From Erysipelotrichaceae bacterium (GTDB lineage: Bacteria; Bacillota_I; Bacilli_A; Erysipelotrichales; Erysipelotrichaceae), in assembly GCA_017441765.1 (NCBI GenBank), contig JAFRVK010000040.1, positions 1 through 36,523 on the forward strand: a DNA stretch of 36,523 bases, written 5' to 3'. Both the position numbers and the translations under genes were made by a program. Shown in pieces: positions 13,188 through 22,589 of this stretch (its first letter is position 1; each line of letters starts with the position of its first letter). The notes under the pieces were generated by a model. That model was given only the letters and a program-made list of their open reading frames with translations, made no database searches and was not told the origin of the DNA.

Positions 13188-15164
13188 ATGAACAAATATG
13201 CTGCTTTGAAACAGCCTTACATGATCGGTAACGTGACGATTCCAAATCGTTTTACCGTGATTCCGATGACGATGGGAGCTTTGGCATATGATGAAGGAGG
13301 CGGATTTTCCGACAATCTGATCAACTACTTCGAATTGAGAGCAAAGGGCGGTTTTGGTCTGATCATTCCAGGTGCGGCAGGGACTGATTACCATGTCGAT
13401 CCGTATTCTGCTCTAGGTCCGAATGTCATAACAAATAAACATTGGCAGGAAAGAGCCAAGGTACTGACCGATACGATCCACAGGCACGACACAAAGATTT
13501 TCTGTCAGTTGACCATGGGACTCGGACGCAACTATCCGGGTCTTCCGGGTCCTTCCGAGAATCCGGTCTGGCGCACACCGGGACAGGTTTCTCCTGAACT
13601 GACCAAGGAACAGATCAGACTGAAGATCAATGACGTGGTCGAAGGTGCTATGGTTGCCAAGGAATGCGGTTATGACGGTGTCGAGATTCATGCGATGCAC
13701 TGGGGTTATCTCCTGGATCAGATGGCTATGGCATTCTACAATCGCCGTGAAGATGAATATGGCGGAAGTCTGGAGAACAGGCTGCGTTGTGCGAAAGAGA
13801 TTGTGGAAGGCATCCATGAGAAATGCGGAAGAGACTTCCCGGTCGGCATGCGTCTCGGATTGAAGACGTTTATCAAAGATTATGACAAAGCGACATTGAC
13901 CGGAGAGGAGGAAGTCGGCCGTACACTGGAAGAAGGCGTGGAAATATCAAAACTTCTGGAAAGCTATGGCTACGATTTCCTGGATGTCGATACAGGAACC
14001 TATGATTCCTTCTATTACGCATGTCCGCCGATGTACAATCCGCAGGGGTTCATGATTCCGCTGGCTGCCAAAGCAAAAGCGGTCGTGAAAATACCGGTCA
14101 TTGCCGGAGGCAGGATGCAGGATTATGATCTGGCTTTGGAAGCAATAGAGAAGGATGAGATCGATGCGGTCGGTCTGGGAAGACCATCCCTGGCTGATCC
14201 GGACTATCCGAATAAGGTATTCAACGGAGAAACCGAGAAGATCCGTCCTTGTATCGGCTGCAACATGGGCTGTTTCCGCAGATGCGTTGAAACCGGAGAA
14301 CCGGTATCCTGTGCAGTGAATCCGCAGGCAGCCAGAGAACTTGTGCTGGGACTGAAAGCAGGCGAAGGTAATAAGAAAGTGGTCGTTGTAGGCGGCGGCG
14401 TGGCAGGCATGGAAGCTGCCCGTACGGCTGCGTTAAGAGGCTACAGAGTGACTTTATTTGAAAAGAGCGATCATCTTGGCGGCCATATCGTCGAAGCCGG
14501 TGCACATGAATTCAAACATGAAATCAGAAAGCTCAATGAATGGTATCAGCGCGAACTGAAAGATCTCGGTGTTGATATCAAGCTTGAACATGAACCCTGC
14601 ATCAACTGTATCCGTAAACAGGAAGCTGATGTGATCATCTTGGCGACGGGTACCAACGAAGCCCATCCGCCGATTCCGGGTCTCGAGAAAGCGCTGCCAT
14701 CCCTGGATGCGATCGATCACCCGGAGAAGATCGGAACCACGGTCATCGTGGCGGGCGGCGGTCTGGTAGGCTGCGAAATCGCACTGGATGAGGCTAAGAA
14801 AGGCAAAGATGTTATGATTGTCGAAGCTTTGGATGATATCATGGCCGCGGGTGGCGCAAGCGCTCCGTATCCGAATAAGCAGATGATCGTAGATCTGTTT
14901 GAACATTATGGTGTCAAAGTATATACTTCGACCAGATTGTCTGAAGTTGCAGAAGAAGGCGCGATCGTTGAGAAAACGGATGGTTCCAAAGAACTGTTGA
15001 AAGCTGATACGATCATTTCCGCTCTAGGTTTCAAGCCGACTCCGAATCTCAAAGAAGAATGGGCAGAACTGAATCTGCCCATGTATGAGATCGGTGATGC
15101 GACAGGCGCTGGAACGATTCTCAAAGCGATCTGGGATGCCTATGAAGTCGCAAACAGTATCTAG
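13188..15164 (+). CDS. Old-Yellow-Enzyme family reductase with Fe-S and FAD/NAD domains
   Basis: A 658-residue oxidoreductase built like 2,4-dienoyl-CoA reductase, 2-enoate reductase and the bile-acid enzymes BaiCD/BaiH. Residues 1-345 form an FMN-binding barrel (PNRFTVIPMTMGA, DGVEIHAMHWGYL, AGGRMQDYD, VGLGRPSLADPDY). A 4Fe-4S site follows with Cys355, Cys358, Cys362 and probably Cys375. Residues from about 393 bind FAD (VVVVGGGVAGMEAA) and NAD(P)H (VIVAGGGLVGCEIA). It would reduce a C=C bond next to a carbonyl or thioester. It has its own promoter and terminator, with no neighbours pointing to a substrate. Confidence 0.88.
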   Translation: MNKYAALKQPYMIGNVTIPNRFTVIPMTMGALAYDEGGGFSDNLINYFELRAKGGFGLIIPGAAGTDYHVDPYSALGPNVITNKHWQERAKVLTDTIHRHDTKIFCQLTMGLGRNYPGLPGPSENPVWRTPGQVSPELTKEQIRLKINDVVEGAMVAKECGYDGVEIHAMHWGYLLDQMAMAFYNRREDEYGGSLENRLRCAKEIVEGIHEKCGRDFPVGMRLGLKTFIKDYDKATLTGEEEVGRTLEEGVEISKLLESYGYDFLDVDTGTYDSFYYACPPMYNPQGFMIPLAAKAKAVVKIPVIAGGRMQDYDLALEAIEKDEIDAVGLGRPSLADPDYPNKVFNGETEKIRPCIGCNMGCFRRCVETGEPVSCAVNPQAARELVLGLKAGEGNKKVVVVGGGVAGMEAARTAALRGYRVTLFEKSDHLGGHIVEAGAHEFKHEIRKLNEWYQRELKDLGVDIKLEHEPCINCIRKQEADVIILATGTNEAHPPIPGLEKALPSLDAIDHPEKIGTTVIVAGGGLVGCEIALDEAKKGKDVMIVEALDDIMAAGGASAPYPNKQMIVDLFEHYGVKVYTSTRLSEVAEEGAIVEKTDGSKELLKADTIISALGFKPTPNLKEEWAELNLPMYEIGDATGAGTILKAIWDAYEVANSI

Positions 15165-15183
15165 GCAATAAAACATCACGATG

Positions 15184-15220
15184 AAAGCAGAACGTCTAAA
15201 AAGCGTTCTGTTTTTATTTT
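15184..15220 (+). terminator. Terminator after the flavoenzyme gene
   Basis: Stem CAGAACG (15188-15194) with CGTTCTG (15204-15210), then TTTTTATTTT. Confidence 0.85.
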
Positions 15221-15229
15221 CCTTTGTTT

Positions 15230-15235
15230 TATAAT
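15230..15235 (+). promoter_or_regulatory. Candidate -10 box for tyrA
   Basis: TATAAT 30 bases before the tyrA start; the -35 region overlaps the preceding terminator and is weak (TTCTGT-like). Confidence 0.5.
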
Positions 15236-15264
15236 GATGATTGCAGAACACAGAGGAATTGGAT

Positions 15265-16131
15265 ATGAACATTGAAGAAACGAAAATAGCGATCATCGGA
15301 TTAGGCATGCTGGGAGGCAGCTATGCGCAGGGACTGCATAAAGCAGGAATGTGTGTCATAGGGATCGATATCGATCCCGAGGCAATACAGTATGCCAAAG
15401 AGCGCCGATGGATCGAAGAAGGAGGGAATAACCCATCCCTGATCGAAGACTGCGATATCGTGATTTCTGCGCTTTATCCGCAGGCTTTTGTGGATTGGGT
15501 CTGCCGCTATCAGCAACATTTCAAGTCAGGCGCCATTCTCAGCGATGTGACAGGCGTCAAGCGGAAAGTCATCAGCGAGATCAATGCAGTGCTTCGCCCC
15601 GATGTCGAATTCATTGCCTGCCACCCGATGGCGGGACGGGAATACAAAGGCATCGCTTATGCAGATCCTTCCCAGTTTACACAAGCCAATTTCCTCATCG
15701 TTTCAACCGAAAACAATACCGGACACGCGATCGAAACAGCCAGAGAGATTGCCACTCTTCTGAAGTTCAGAACGATTTCCCTGATCGATCCTGAGGAGCA
15801 CGACCGCATCATCGGTTTCGTATCCCAGCTGTGTCATGTGATCGCTGTCTCACTCATGAACATTTCCGACGATCCTAAACTGGTCGACTATACCGGCGAC
15901 AGTTTCCGTGATCTGACCAGGATCGCCGACATCAATGAAGATCTCTGGCCCGAACTTTTCATCTACAACAAAGACAATCTGATGAAAGAAATCGATCAGC
16001 TGATCTGTCAGCTGGAACAGATGCATCATCTGATCAGCGATGAAGATATCGAAGGCATGAAAGAAAAAATGATCACAGCGACCATCCGTCGCAGACGCTT
16101 CAATCAGCGTCAGGATCATCCTGATTCGTAA
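15265..16131 (+). CDS. tyrA: Prephenate dehydrogenase
   Basis: A 288-residue NAD-dependent prephenate dehydrogenase, converting prephenate to 4-hydroxyphenylpyruvate for tyrosine synthesis. The Rossmann motif G12-L-G14-M-L-G17 is at the N-terminus, and the substrate-binding CHPMAGREYKG segment with its catalytic histidine follows. It lacks both a chorismate mutase domain and a C-terminal ACT domain, so feedback control by tyrosine through an ACT domain is not expected. The ATG at 15265 has AGAGGA 7 bases upstream; a TTG at 15241 in the same frame lacks one. No other aromatic pathway genes are adjacent, and alr follows within 30 bases. Confidence 0.92.
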   Translation: MNIEETKIAIIGLGMLGGSYAQGLHKAGMCVIGIDIDPEAIQYAKERRWIEEGGNNPSLIEDCDIVISALYPQAFVDWVCRYQQHFKSGAILSDVTGVKRKVISEINAVLRPDVEFIACHPMAGREYKGIAYADPSQFTQANFLIVSTENNTGHAIETAREIATLLKFRTISLIDPEEHDRIIGFVSQLCHVIAVSLMNISDDPKLVDYTGDSFRDLTRIADINEDLWPELFIYNKDNLMKEIDQLICQLEQMHHLISDEDIEGMKEKMITATIRRRRFNQRQDHPDS

Positions 16132-16148
16132 AAAACAGGATTATGCGA

Positions 16149-16163
16149 TACAATATATCTATG
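16149..16163 (+). promoter_or_regulatory. TACAAT box six bases before the alr ATG
   Basis: TACAAT (16149-16154), six bases, then ATG at 16161. This is the spacing expected if transcription starts on the A of the start codon. The -35 is weak (TTCGTA). Confidence 0.45.
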
Positions 16164-17243
16164 TTTAGAAACACCTACCTGCAGATCGATCTTGATAAGT
16201 TGAGATATAATATCGATTATTTTTTACATAAATCCGATAAGAAAATGATGGGTGTGGTCAAAGCGGACGGCTATGGCAGCATCGACTACATGGAAGCGAA
16301 GATACTGGAAGAAAAGGGAGTCGATTTCTTTGCAGTCTCGAGTCTGGATGAAGCTTTGTGTCTTAGAAAGCATGACATCAGGGGCCAGATCCTGATTCTG
16401 GGATATGTGCCGGAAGATGCATTGGATCTGATCAGAAAAAATGATTTCAGTATCGTTACATACAGTCCGGAATTCGTGAAGGAAGCAGATCTCAAGGATG
16501 TCAAAGTCCATCTGAAACTGAATACCGGTATGAACCGTCTGGGGATCCGACCGGAAGAAGCGAAAGAGATACTGGATATCCTTTTGGGAAAAGGCAGCAT
16601 CGTCGAAGGTGTCATGTCGCATTTTTCCAGCGCCGACTTCGATGAAGACTATTCGATCCGTCAGTACCGGCGTTTCGGAGACTGCGTCTTGTCTCTGGAT
16701 CATGATTTCAGGTATATCCACATGTCTGCTACGGACGGTTCTATCTTGATCGATGATGACATCTGCAACTATGAGAGGATCGGAATCGGTCTTTTGGGTT
16801 ACAGTTCCTACGAGACGGAGCTGAAGCCCTGTCTCGGTCTGTACAGCGAAGCGGTCATGACCAAGCAGCTATCGCAGGGGGATACGGTTTCTTATGGGCG
16901 GCATTACACCAGCGATGGCAAGGGTTATATCCTGACGGTGCCGATCGGTTATGCGGACGGCTTCTATCGCAGCAATACCGGGAAACAGGTCTACGTGGAT
17001 GGAGAATACGGAACGATCGTCGGAAGCGTCTGCATGGATCAGTTGATGGTTCTCACGGAGCATGAACATCTTCCCGGAACAAAGGTGGAGCTGTTTGGCG
17101 AACATATCTCGATCGTCGAACGGGCTAAAGAATTGAATACGATCACCTATGAACTGCTGACAGGTCTGACAGATCGTGTCAGCAGAGTCTATCTCGAAAA
17201 CGGACAGATCGTGAAAACGATCGATCCCCGTTTTTCCGAATAA
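16161..17243 (+). CDS. alr: Alanine racemase
   Basis: A 360-residue PLP enzyme interconverting L- and D-alanine for peptidoglycan. Lys34 in VVKADGYG binds PLP, the catalytic tyrosine is in VPIGYADGF, and GSVCMDQLMV is the conserved C-terminal motif. The family's start normally lies a few residues before a Y-x-x-I-D/N-L-D-x-L segment, which fits the ATG at 16161 (MFRNTYLQIDLDKL). An in-frame ATG at 16143 adds six residues but its AGGA is only 2 bases away. Position 16161 lacks any Shine-Dalgarno sequence, and a TACAAT six bases before it suggests a leaderless message. It may be co-expressed with tyrA as well. Confidence 0.92.
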   Translation: MFRNTYLQIDLDKLRYNIDYFLHKSDKKMMGVVKADGYGSIDYMEAKILEEKGVDFFAVSSLDEALCLRKHDIRGQILILGYVPEDALDLIRKNDFSIVTYSPEFVKEADLKDVKVHLKLNTGMNRLGIRPEEAKEILDILLGKGSIVEGVMSHFSSADFDEDYSIRQYRRFGDCVLSLDHDFRYIHMSATDGSILIDDDICNYERIGIGLLGYSSYETELKPCLGLYSEAVMTKQLSQGDTVSYGRHYTSDGKGYILTVPIGYADGFYRSNTGKQVYVDGEYGTIVGSVCMDQLMVLTEHEHLPGTKVELFGEHISIVERAKELNTITYELLTGLTDRVSRVYLENGQIVKTIDPRFSE

Positions 17244-17269
17244 GACATCTGTCGCGAATGACTAAAGAA

Positions 17270-17302
17270 AAACGCTTTCTCTTTGCATTAGAGAAAGCGT
17301 TT
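17270..17302. terminator. Bidirectional terminator between alr and the TraB-family gene
   Basis: Perfect 12-bp stem AAACGCTTTCTC (17270-17281) with GAGAAAGCGTTT (17291-17302). On the minus strand it is followed by a good T-tract (TTTTTCTTT); the plus-strand T-tract is shorter. Confidence 0.88.
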
Positions 17303-17314
17303 ATTATATGATGA

Positions 17315-18478
17315 TCAGAAACTTTCGATAAACTTCCTAACGATATCGAACCCGGAGATCAGAGTTCCCAGAGAGGAAAACAGGTTGGCGAAGATCACTA
17401 CCAGCAAGGTCCTGGTGACTCGGTTTTTCCAGAATCCTTTCAGAGTCGCAGTATCTTCGGCGATGTCTTCGAAGTCTTTTACTTTAGGCTTGCGGATGGT
17501 CGCTTCCACGATGCCAGCAAACCAGCCTGAGGCCAATAACGGATTTAAAGATGTCAACGGAGCCAGCAGGAATGCTGTAATGATCGACAACGGATGACCC
17601 AAAGCCAGCAGTACGCCCAATGCGGAAAGACTGCCGTGCCACAGGAACCAGGACTTGATCTGGCTCAATCCGAGGTCTCTGTTCTGATAGATCGTCCACA
17701 GGATGATCCCAAGAAAAAACAGAGGGATGAGGTATTTAAGATAAGAGACAAAACCCTTTTTCTTTCTGACTGTGTCCAATGCCTGGATATCGATCTCGTT
17801 TTCGAGGTTCCGTTCGATTCCTTTCGCGTGAGCCGCTCCGATGACCGCAACGATCTTCTTGCCGGGAGCTGTCTTGATCTTCTGACAGAGATACTGGTCC
17901 CGTTCATCTACCAGAACCCGCTTGACATTCGGGAAAGCTTTGCCTACCTCCAGCAATGCAGCTTCCAGCGCGTCCGTTTCCTTCAGTTTGGTGATATCTT
18001 CTTCACTGATGTCCTCGCTCTCGAAGATGGATTCGATCAGCCCTGTCAGCAGTTTCAGCTTCTCGTTGGATGACAGTTCATTCCAGATCCGCGAGAATGT
18101 CGTCTTGATGGAACGGTCTGCCATCACCAGAGGGATCTGTTTCTCTTCCGCGATCTCCATCGCTGTTTTCATTTCCGCACCTGATGTCGAATCCATGGAT
18201 TTGGCGATCCTTTTCTGAAAGGAAGACAGGATCACATTCACCAGCAGAAAACCGACCTGCTTCTCTTTGATGACTTTAACAATATCCGTATCGCGCCATT
18301 TTTCCGGCTCTTTCAGCTTATTGTAGCGATCCTGATCCAGTTCGACACAAATCGCATCCGGCTGTACCTCTTCGATGCATTCTTTGACATCTTCCACGGA
18401 ATTGCGCGAAACATGTGCCGTTTTGACCAGATAGATCTCTTTCTTTTGATATTCCAGTTTTACGATATTATCATTCAT
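17315..18478 (-). CDS. TraB/PrgY-family membrane protein
   Basis: A 387-residue member of the TraB/GumN family (PrgY-like). The N-terminal domain holds the two conserved histidine motifs, KTAHVS near residue 20 and GAAHAKG near residue 215, and a conserved CVELDQDRY segment; these are proposed to form a metal-dependent protease-like site. The C-terminal third has about four membrane segments. Enterococcal PrgY/TraB lowers export of self sex pheromone, but chromosomal homologues without plasmids are common and their role is unclear. There is no ribosome site: TATAAT lies six bases before the ATG, suggesting a leaderless mRNA. It diverges from the HD gene. Confidence 0.85.
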   Translation of the reverse strand: MNDNIVKLEYQKKEIYLVKTAHVSRNSVEDVKECIEEVQPDAICVELDQDRYNKLKEPEKWRDTDIVKVIKEKQVGFLLVNVILSSFQKRIAKSMDSTSGAEMKTAMEIAEEKQIPLVMADRSIKTTFSRIWNELSSNEKLKLLTGLIESIFESEDISEEDITKLKETDALEAALLEVGKAFPNVKRVLVDERDQYLCQKIKTAPGKKIVAVIGAAHAKGIERNLENEIDIQALDTVRKKKGFVSYLKYLIPLFFLGIILWTIYQNRDLGLSQIKSWFLWHGSLSALGVLLALGHPLSIITAFLLAPLTSLNPLLASGWFAGIVEATIRKPKVKDFEDIAEDTATLKGFWKNRVTRTLLVVIFANLFSSLGTLISGFDIVRKFIESF

Positions 18479-18503
18479 GAATCTATTATATAATTAAATG
18501 GTG
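18478..18503. promoter_or_regulatory. Palindromic divergent promoter with overlapping -10 boxes
   Basis: ATTATATAAT (18485-18494) is a perfect palindrome that contains a TATAAT on each strand. On minus it is six bases from the TraB ATG at 18478. On plus it is three bases from the ATG at 18498 and six from the next in-frame codon, GTG at 18501. Neither gene has a Shine-Dalgarno sequence. The -35 hexamers on both sides are poor. Confidence 0.6.
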
Positions 18504-18965
18504 AAACTAAGAAAAGCAGATCAGCAGGAATTCGATCGGATCCTGGAGCGTTACCTGAATGATCCTGAAGTGAAACAGATGGATGCTTATAAAGCCCATG
18601 GAAAAGTGAGCGTTCTTCAGCATAGTCTGGATGTGGCGAAGATGGCCTATTCTCTGGATAAACGTTTCCATGTGAATGCGGATCCTGAGATCCTTTTAGG
18701 CGGAGCGATCCTGCATGATTTCTATCTCTATGACTGGCATGACAAAGAGCTGCATTGGAACATCTTCAAGATGCATGGTTTCACGCACCCCAATGAAGCC
18801 TGTGAAAATGCGGTCAGATCCTTCCAGATCGATGAACGCACCCAGGAGGTCATACGGTCGCACATGTGGCCTTTGACCTTACGATCCATTCCCAGGCACC
18901 GCGAGGCAATACTGGTCTGTATCGCGGATAAGCTGTGTGCCTTGAAAGAGACGGTGGACCGATGA
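18498..18965 (+). CDS. HD-domain protein
   Basis: A 155-residue protein of the HD metal-dependent phosphohydrolase superfamily. A histidine in [13 protein letters not shown], the paired residues in [13 protein letters not shown], a further histidine in [14 protein letters not shown] and RSHMWP give the set of metal ligands expected. It is a short, single-domain form; the substrate is unknown. The start is ATG at 18498 or GTG at 18501, both next to a TATAAT and without a ribosome site. Its stop overlaps the ATG of the next gene, and it opens the operon that runs to lgt. Confidence 0.78.
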   Translation: MVKLRKADQQEFDRILERYLNDPEVKQMDAYKAHGKVSVLQHSLDVAKMAYSLDKRFHVNADPEILLGGAILHDFYLYDWHDKELHWNIFKMHGFTHPNEACENAVRSFQIDERTQEVIRSHMWPLTLRSIPRHREAILVCIADKLCALKETVDR

Positions 18966-19765
18966 TCGACAGATGCATCATATACTTCATTATTCTGAGC
19001 TTTATCGGCTATATCTACGAATCCATTGCGATGACGATCTGGGGCGGCAAATGGGATAACCGGGGTTTTCTTTACGGTCCGATCATTCCGATCTACGGAT
19101 TTGCGGCATTAGGCGGGACACTGTTTTTCCGTTACTGCATGACTGATTATACGCCGCTTCAGGTTTTTCTGATCGCGGTAGGTTCTTCTGCCGTTCTGGA
19201 ATACAGCGTGCATTACACTATGGAGAAGCTTTTTCACGCCTACTGGTGGGACTATTCCAAAGCGCCGTTAAACCTGAATGGCCGTATCTGCCTGCCTGCT
19301 TCCCTTGGCTTCGGTCTGGCCGGACTGATCATCATCTATGTGATCAACCCGAGACTCGTGCCTTTCATTGAAGCGTTGCCTGATACGTTTGTCGAAGTGC
19401 TGTCTATCATATTGACGATCCTCTTCACTGTCGATCTGACGATGACCGTTTCGATCATCAGCGGTTTCGAGAACCGGGTGGAAGCGATGGATAATTTCAT
19501 CAATGAGCATATGGATGTCCTGGTCGCAAACTATCTCGATGAATCCAAAGGTCTGAACAATAAATTCTATAACGCCGTCGATCGTATCGATGAGGGCAGG
19601 AAACGTCTCATCAACGACCGTATCGATAAGACCATCAACTCCATGGACCGCGTTTATCATGAAACCTTGTCGAGAATCAAAGGATATCGCGGCAAGAATG
19701 CTTCAAAACTGAACTATATGCTGAAGAAAGTCAAACAAAAGATAGGAAGAAACAAAGATGAATGA
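18962..19765 (+). CDS. CmpB-like membrane protein (putative ABC-transporter type IV family)
   Basis: A 267-residue membrane protein with the pattern of the ABC_trans_CmpB family: an N-terminal [13 protein letters not shown] segment, [19 protein letters not shown], then [22 protein letters not shown] and [18 protein letters not shown]. About five membrane helices are followed by a basic, helical cytoplasmic tail of some 85 residues. Despite the family name, a transport role is not established. The ATG at 18962 overlaps the HD stop as ATGA, with GGTGG upstream. uvrA starts inside its last codons. Confidence 0.82.
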   Translation: MIDRCIIYFIILSFIGYIYESIAMTIWGGKWDNRGFLYGPIIPIYGFAALGGTLFFRYCMTDYTPLQVFLIAVGSSAVLEYSVHYTMEKLFHAYWWDYSKAPLNLNGRICLPASLGFGLAGLIIIYVINPRLVPFIEALPDTFVEVLSIILTILFTVDLTMTVSIISGFENRVEAMDNFINEHMDVLVANYLDESKGLNNKFYNAVDRIDEGRKRLINDRIDKTINSMDRVYHETLSRIKGYRGKNASKLNYMLKKVKQKIGRNKDE

Positions 19766-22589
19766 CAAGATCATGATAAGAGGAGCCAGAGTCAACAACC
19801 TCAAGAATATCGATCTGGATCTCCCCCGCAACAAGATGATCGTTATGACCGGTCTTTCAGGCTCTGGAAAGACATCTTTGGCGTTTGATACGATCTATGC
19901 CGAAGGACAGCGCCGTTATGTCGAGTCTTTGTCCAGCTATGCCAGACAGTTTCTGGGCGGCGTAGACAAGCCGGATGTCGACCTGATCGAAGGTCTTTCG
20001 CCGGCAATTGCGATCGATCAGAAGACCACCTCAAACAATCCCCGTTCTACGGTCGCGACGATCACGGAGATCTACGACTATCTCAGATTATTGTATGCGC
20101 GATGCGGTATCGCCTACTGTCCGAATCACAATGAACCGATCGAACCGATGACCGTTACCGGCATGGTACGCACCATCATGACGTTTCCGGAAAATGAACG
20201 GCTGGAGATCCTGGCGGATGTCGTCAAAAACAAGAAGGGTACCTTCAAGGATCTGTTTGATAAGCTGAAGAAAGACGGCTATATCCGTTTATATGTGGAT
20301 GATGAGCTCTATGATATCGAGAGCGTTCCTGAACTGGATAAAAACAAGCGCCACAATATCGATGTTGTAGTGGACCGTATCATCAAGAAAGCAAACATCG
20401 AGACGAGACTGAGCGATTCTCTGGAGATCGCTTTAGGCCTGACCGACGGGACCTGTATCATTTCCCATGGCGGAAAGAAAGACCTGTTTTCTTCGCATCA
20501 CGCCTGTCCGAAGTGCGGGTTTACCGTTCCAACGCTGGAACCCAGACTGTTTTCGTTCAACAGCCCTTTAGGTGCCTGTGACGAGTGCAAGGGTCTGGGC
20601 GTGACCATGTCGGTGGATCTGGATTATCTGATCCCTGACAGGAGCAAATCGATCGCAGAAGGCGGAATACGCTACTATAAGAATATCTATGGCACCAACA
20701 ATCTCGAATGGCAGAACTTTTCAAGATTGCTGGAACACTATCATATCTCTGAATATAAGCCATTGGAGGAATTTACCGAAAGAGAGATGAATCTCATCCT
20801 CTACGGTTCCGATGAAGAGATCAAATACACCGTGACCTCTACTGGCGGCACCACCTACAACAAGTACGGCTACATCGAAGGAGTAAAGACGCTGATCGAG
20901 AGAAGGTTTGCGGAAACGCAGTCCAAGTTCGGCAAGGAATACTATGGCTCCTTCATGGTGGAATCGGAATGCAAGAAGTGTCACGGCAAGCGTCTGAATG
21001 AGAAAGTGCTCGCGGTACGGGTAGGGGACAGGAACATCGCTGATTTTACGGAGATGTCTATCCTTCAGGCAAAGGAATATCTGGAGGATCTGAAGCTTGA
21101 TCCGATGCGTGCCGAAATCGCAACCACGTTACTGAATGAACTGGGAAGCCGTTTCCGTTTCCTCAATGATGTCGGGCTGGATTATCTGACGCTGAATCGG
21201 ACAGCAGGTTCTTTATCCGGAGGAGAAGCGCAGAGGATACGGCTGGCGACCCAGATCGGTTCGGCACTGACCGGAGTCCTTTATGTCCTGGATGAGCCAT
21301 CCATCGGTCTGCATCAGAAAGATAACGCCAAGCTGATCGATACGTTAAAGAGAATGCGCGATCTGGGGAATACGGTCATTGTTGTCGAACATGATGCGGA
21401 GACGATGATGGCGGCAGATCATATCGTGGATATCGGTCCGGGTGCGGGCAAGGATGGCGGCGAAGTGGTCTTTTCCGGTACACCGGAAGAGATCCTCAAA
21501 GATGAGAAGTCCATTACCGGTCAGTATCTTTCGTTCCGGAAGCAGATCCCGATCCCTTCTGAGAGAAGAAAAGGCAACGGAAAGTCTCTGAAACTGATCG
21601 GCTGTCAGGAGAATAACCTGAAGAATATCGATGTGTCCTTCCCGTTGGGTAAGTTCATCTGCGTGACCGGGGTATCCGGTTCAGGAAAATCTTCTTTGGT
21701 TATTGAAACCATGACCAAGGCGGTCATGAAATCTCTGGATCGTGTGCGTATCAAACCGGGCAAGGTCGAAAAGGTGGAAGGACTGAAGAATATCGATAAG
21801 ATCGTCTACATCACCCAGGATCCGATCGGACGCACTCCTCGAAGCAATCCTGCGACCTATACAGGGGTGTTTGATGATATCCGTGATCTTTATGCCTCCA
21901 CCCCCGATTCGAAAGAAAGAGGCTATTCAAAATCGCGCTATTCGTTCAATGTCCCGGGAGGACGCTGCGAAGCCTGCCAGGGCGATGGTGTGAAAAGGAT
22001 CTCGATGCTGTTTATTCCGGATGTCTATGTGGAATGCGAGGAATGCCGGGGGAAACGGTATAACAGGGAAACGCTGGAAGTACGCTACCGCGGCAAGAAT
22101 ATCTACGATGTTTTGAAGATGCCGGTCAAAGAAGCGCTGGACTTCTTCAAGAATCACCGGAAGATCAAAGACAAGCTGCAGGTCTTATATGATGTAGGAC
22201 TTGGCTATATCGAACTGGGACAGTCCGCGACGACCTTGTCCGGAGGAGAAGCGCAGCGGGTCAAGCTTGCTTCCGAACTGCAGAAGAAACCAACCGGAAA
22301 GACGATGTTCGTGTTGGATGAACCGACCACAGGCCTGCATATGGACGACGTCCATAAACTGATCATGATCATCGACCGTATCGTGGATAACGGAGATACG
22401 GTGGTGGTGATCGAACACAATCTGGATGTGATCAAGTGTGCGGACTACATCATCGATCTGGGACCGGATGGCGGTGACAAGGGCGGTGAACTGATCGCCT
22501 GCGGTACGCCGGAAGAAATATGCAACGCTGAGAATTCCTATACCGGAGAATATCTGAAGAAAGTGTTAGGTGATAGAAATGGCAAATGA
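19758..22589 (+). CDS. uvrA: Excinuclease ABC subunit A
   Basis: A 943-residue UvrA, the damage-recognition ATPase of nucleotide excision repair. It has two ABC ATPase modules: Walker [14 protein letters not shown] near residue 35 and [10 protein letters not shown] near 640, ABC signatures [12 protein letters not shown] and [12 protein letters not shown], and Walker B motifs [10 protein letters not shown] and [10 protein letters not shown]. Zinc modules appear as CPKCGF...CDECKG and CEACQGDG...CEECRG. Length matches the family. The start overlaps the CmpB-like gene by 8 bases. uvrB, often next to uvrA, is absent; instead it leads into hprK with an 11-base overlap. Confidence 0.98.
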   Translation: MNDKIMIRGARVNNLKNIDLDLPRNKMIVMTGLSGSGKTSLAFDTIYAEGQRRYVESLSSYARQFLGGVDKPDVDLIEGLSPAIAIDQKTTSNNPRSTVATITEIYDYLRLLYARCGIAYCPNHNEPIEPMTVTGMVRTIMTFPENERLEILADVVKNKKGTFKDLFDKLKKDGYIRLYVDDELYDIESVPELDKNKRHNIDVVVDRIIKKANIETRLSDSLEIALGLTDGTCIISHGGKKDLFSSHHACPKCGFTVPTLEPRLFSFNSPLGACDECKGLGVTMSVDLDYLIPDRSKSIAEGGIRYYKNIYGTNNLEWQNFSRLLEHYHISEYKPLEEFTEREMNLILYGSDEEIKYTVTSTGGTTYNKYGYIEGVKTLIERRFAETQSKFGKEYYGSFMVESECKKCHGKRLNEKVLAVRVGDRNIADFTEMSILQAKEYLEDLKLDPMRAEIATTLLNELGSRFRFLNDVGLDYLTLNRTAGSLSGGEAQRIRLATQIGSALTGVLYVLDEPSIGLHQKDNAKLIDTLKRMRDLGNTVIVVEHDAETMMAADHIVDIGPGAGKDGGEVVFSGTPEEILKDEKSITGQYLSFRKQIPIPSERRKGNGKSLKLIGCQENNLKNIDVSFPLGKFICVTGVSGSGKSSLVIETMTKAVMKSLDRVRIKPGKVEKVEGLKNIDKIVYITQDPIGRTPRSNPATYTGVFDDIRDLYASTPDSKERGYSKSRYSFNVPGGRCEACQGDGVKRISMLFIPDVYVECEECRGKRYNRETLEVRYRGKNIYDVLKMPVKEALDFFKNHRKIKDKLQVLYDVGLGYIELGQSATTLSGGEAQRVKLASELQKKPTGKTMFVLDEPTTGLHMDDVHKLIMIIDRIVDNGDTVVVIEHNLDVIKCADYIIDLGPDGGDKGGELIACGTPEEICNAENSYTGEYLKKVLGDRNGK

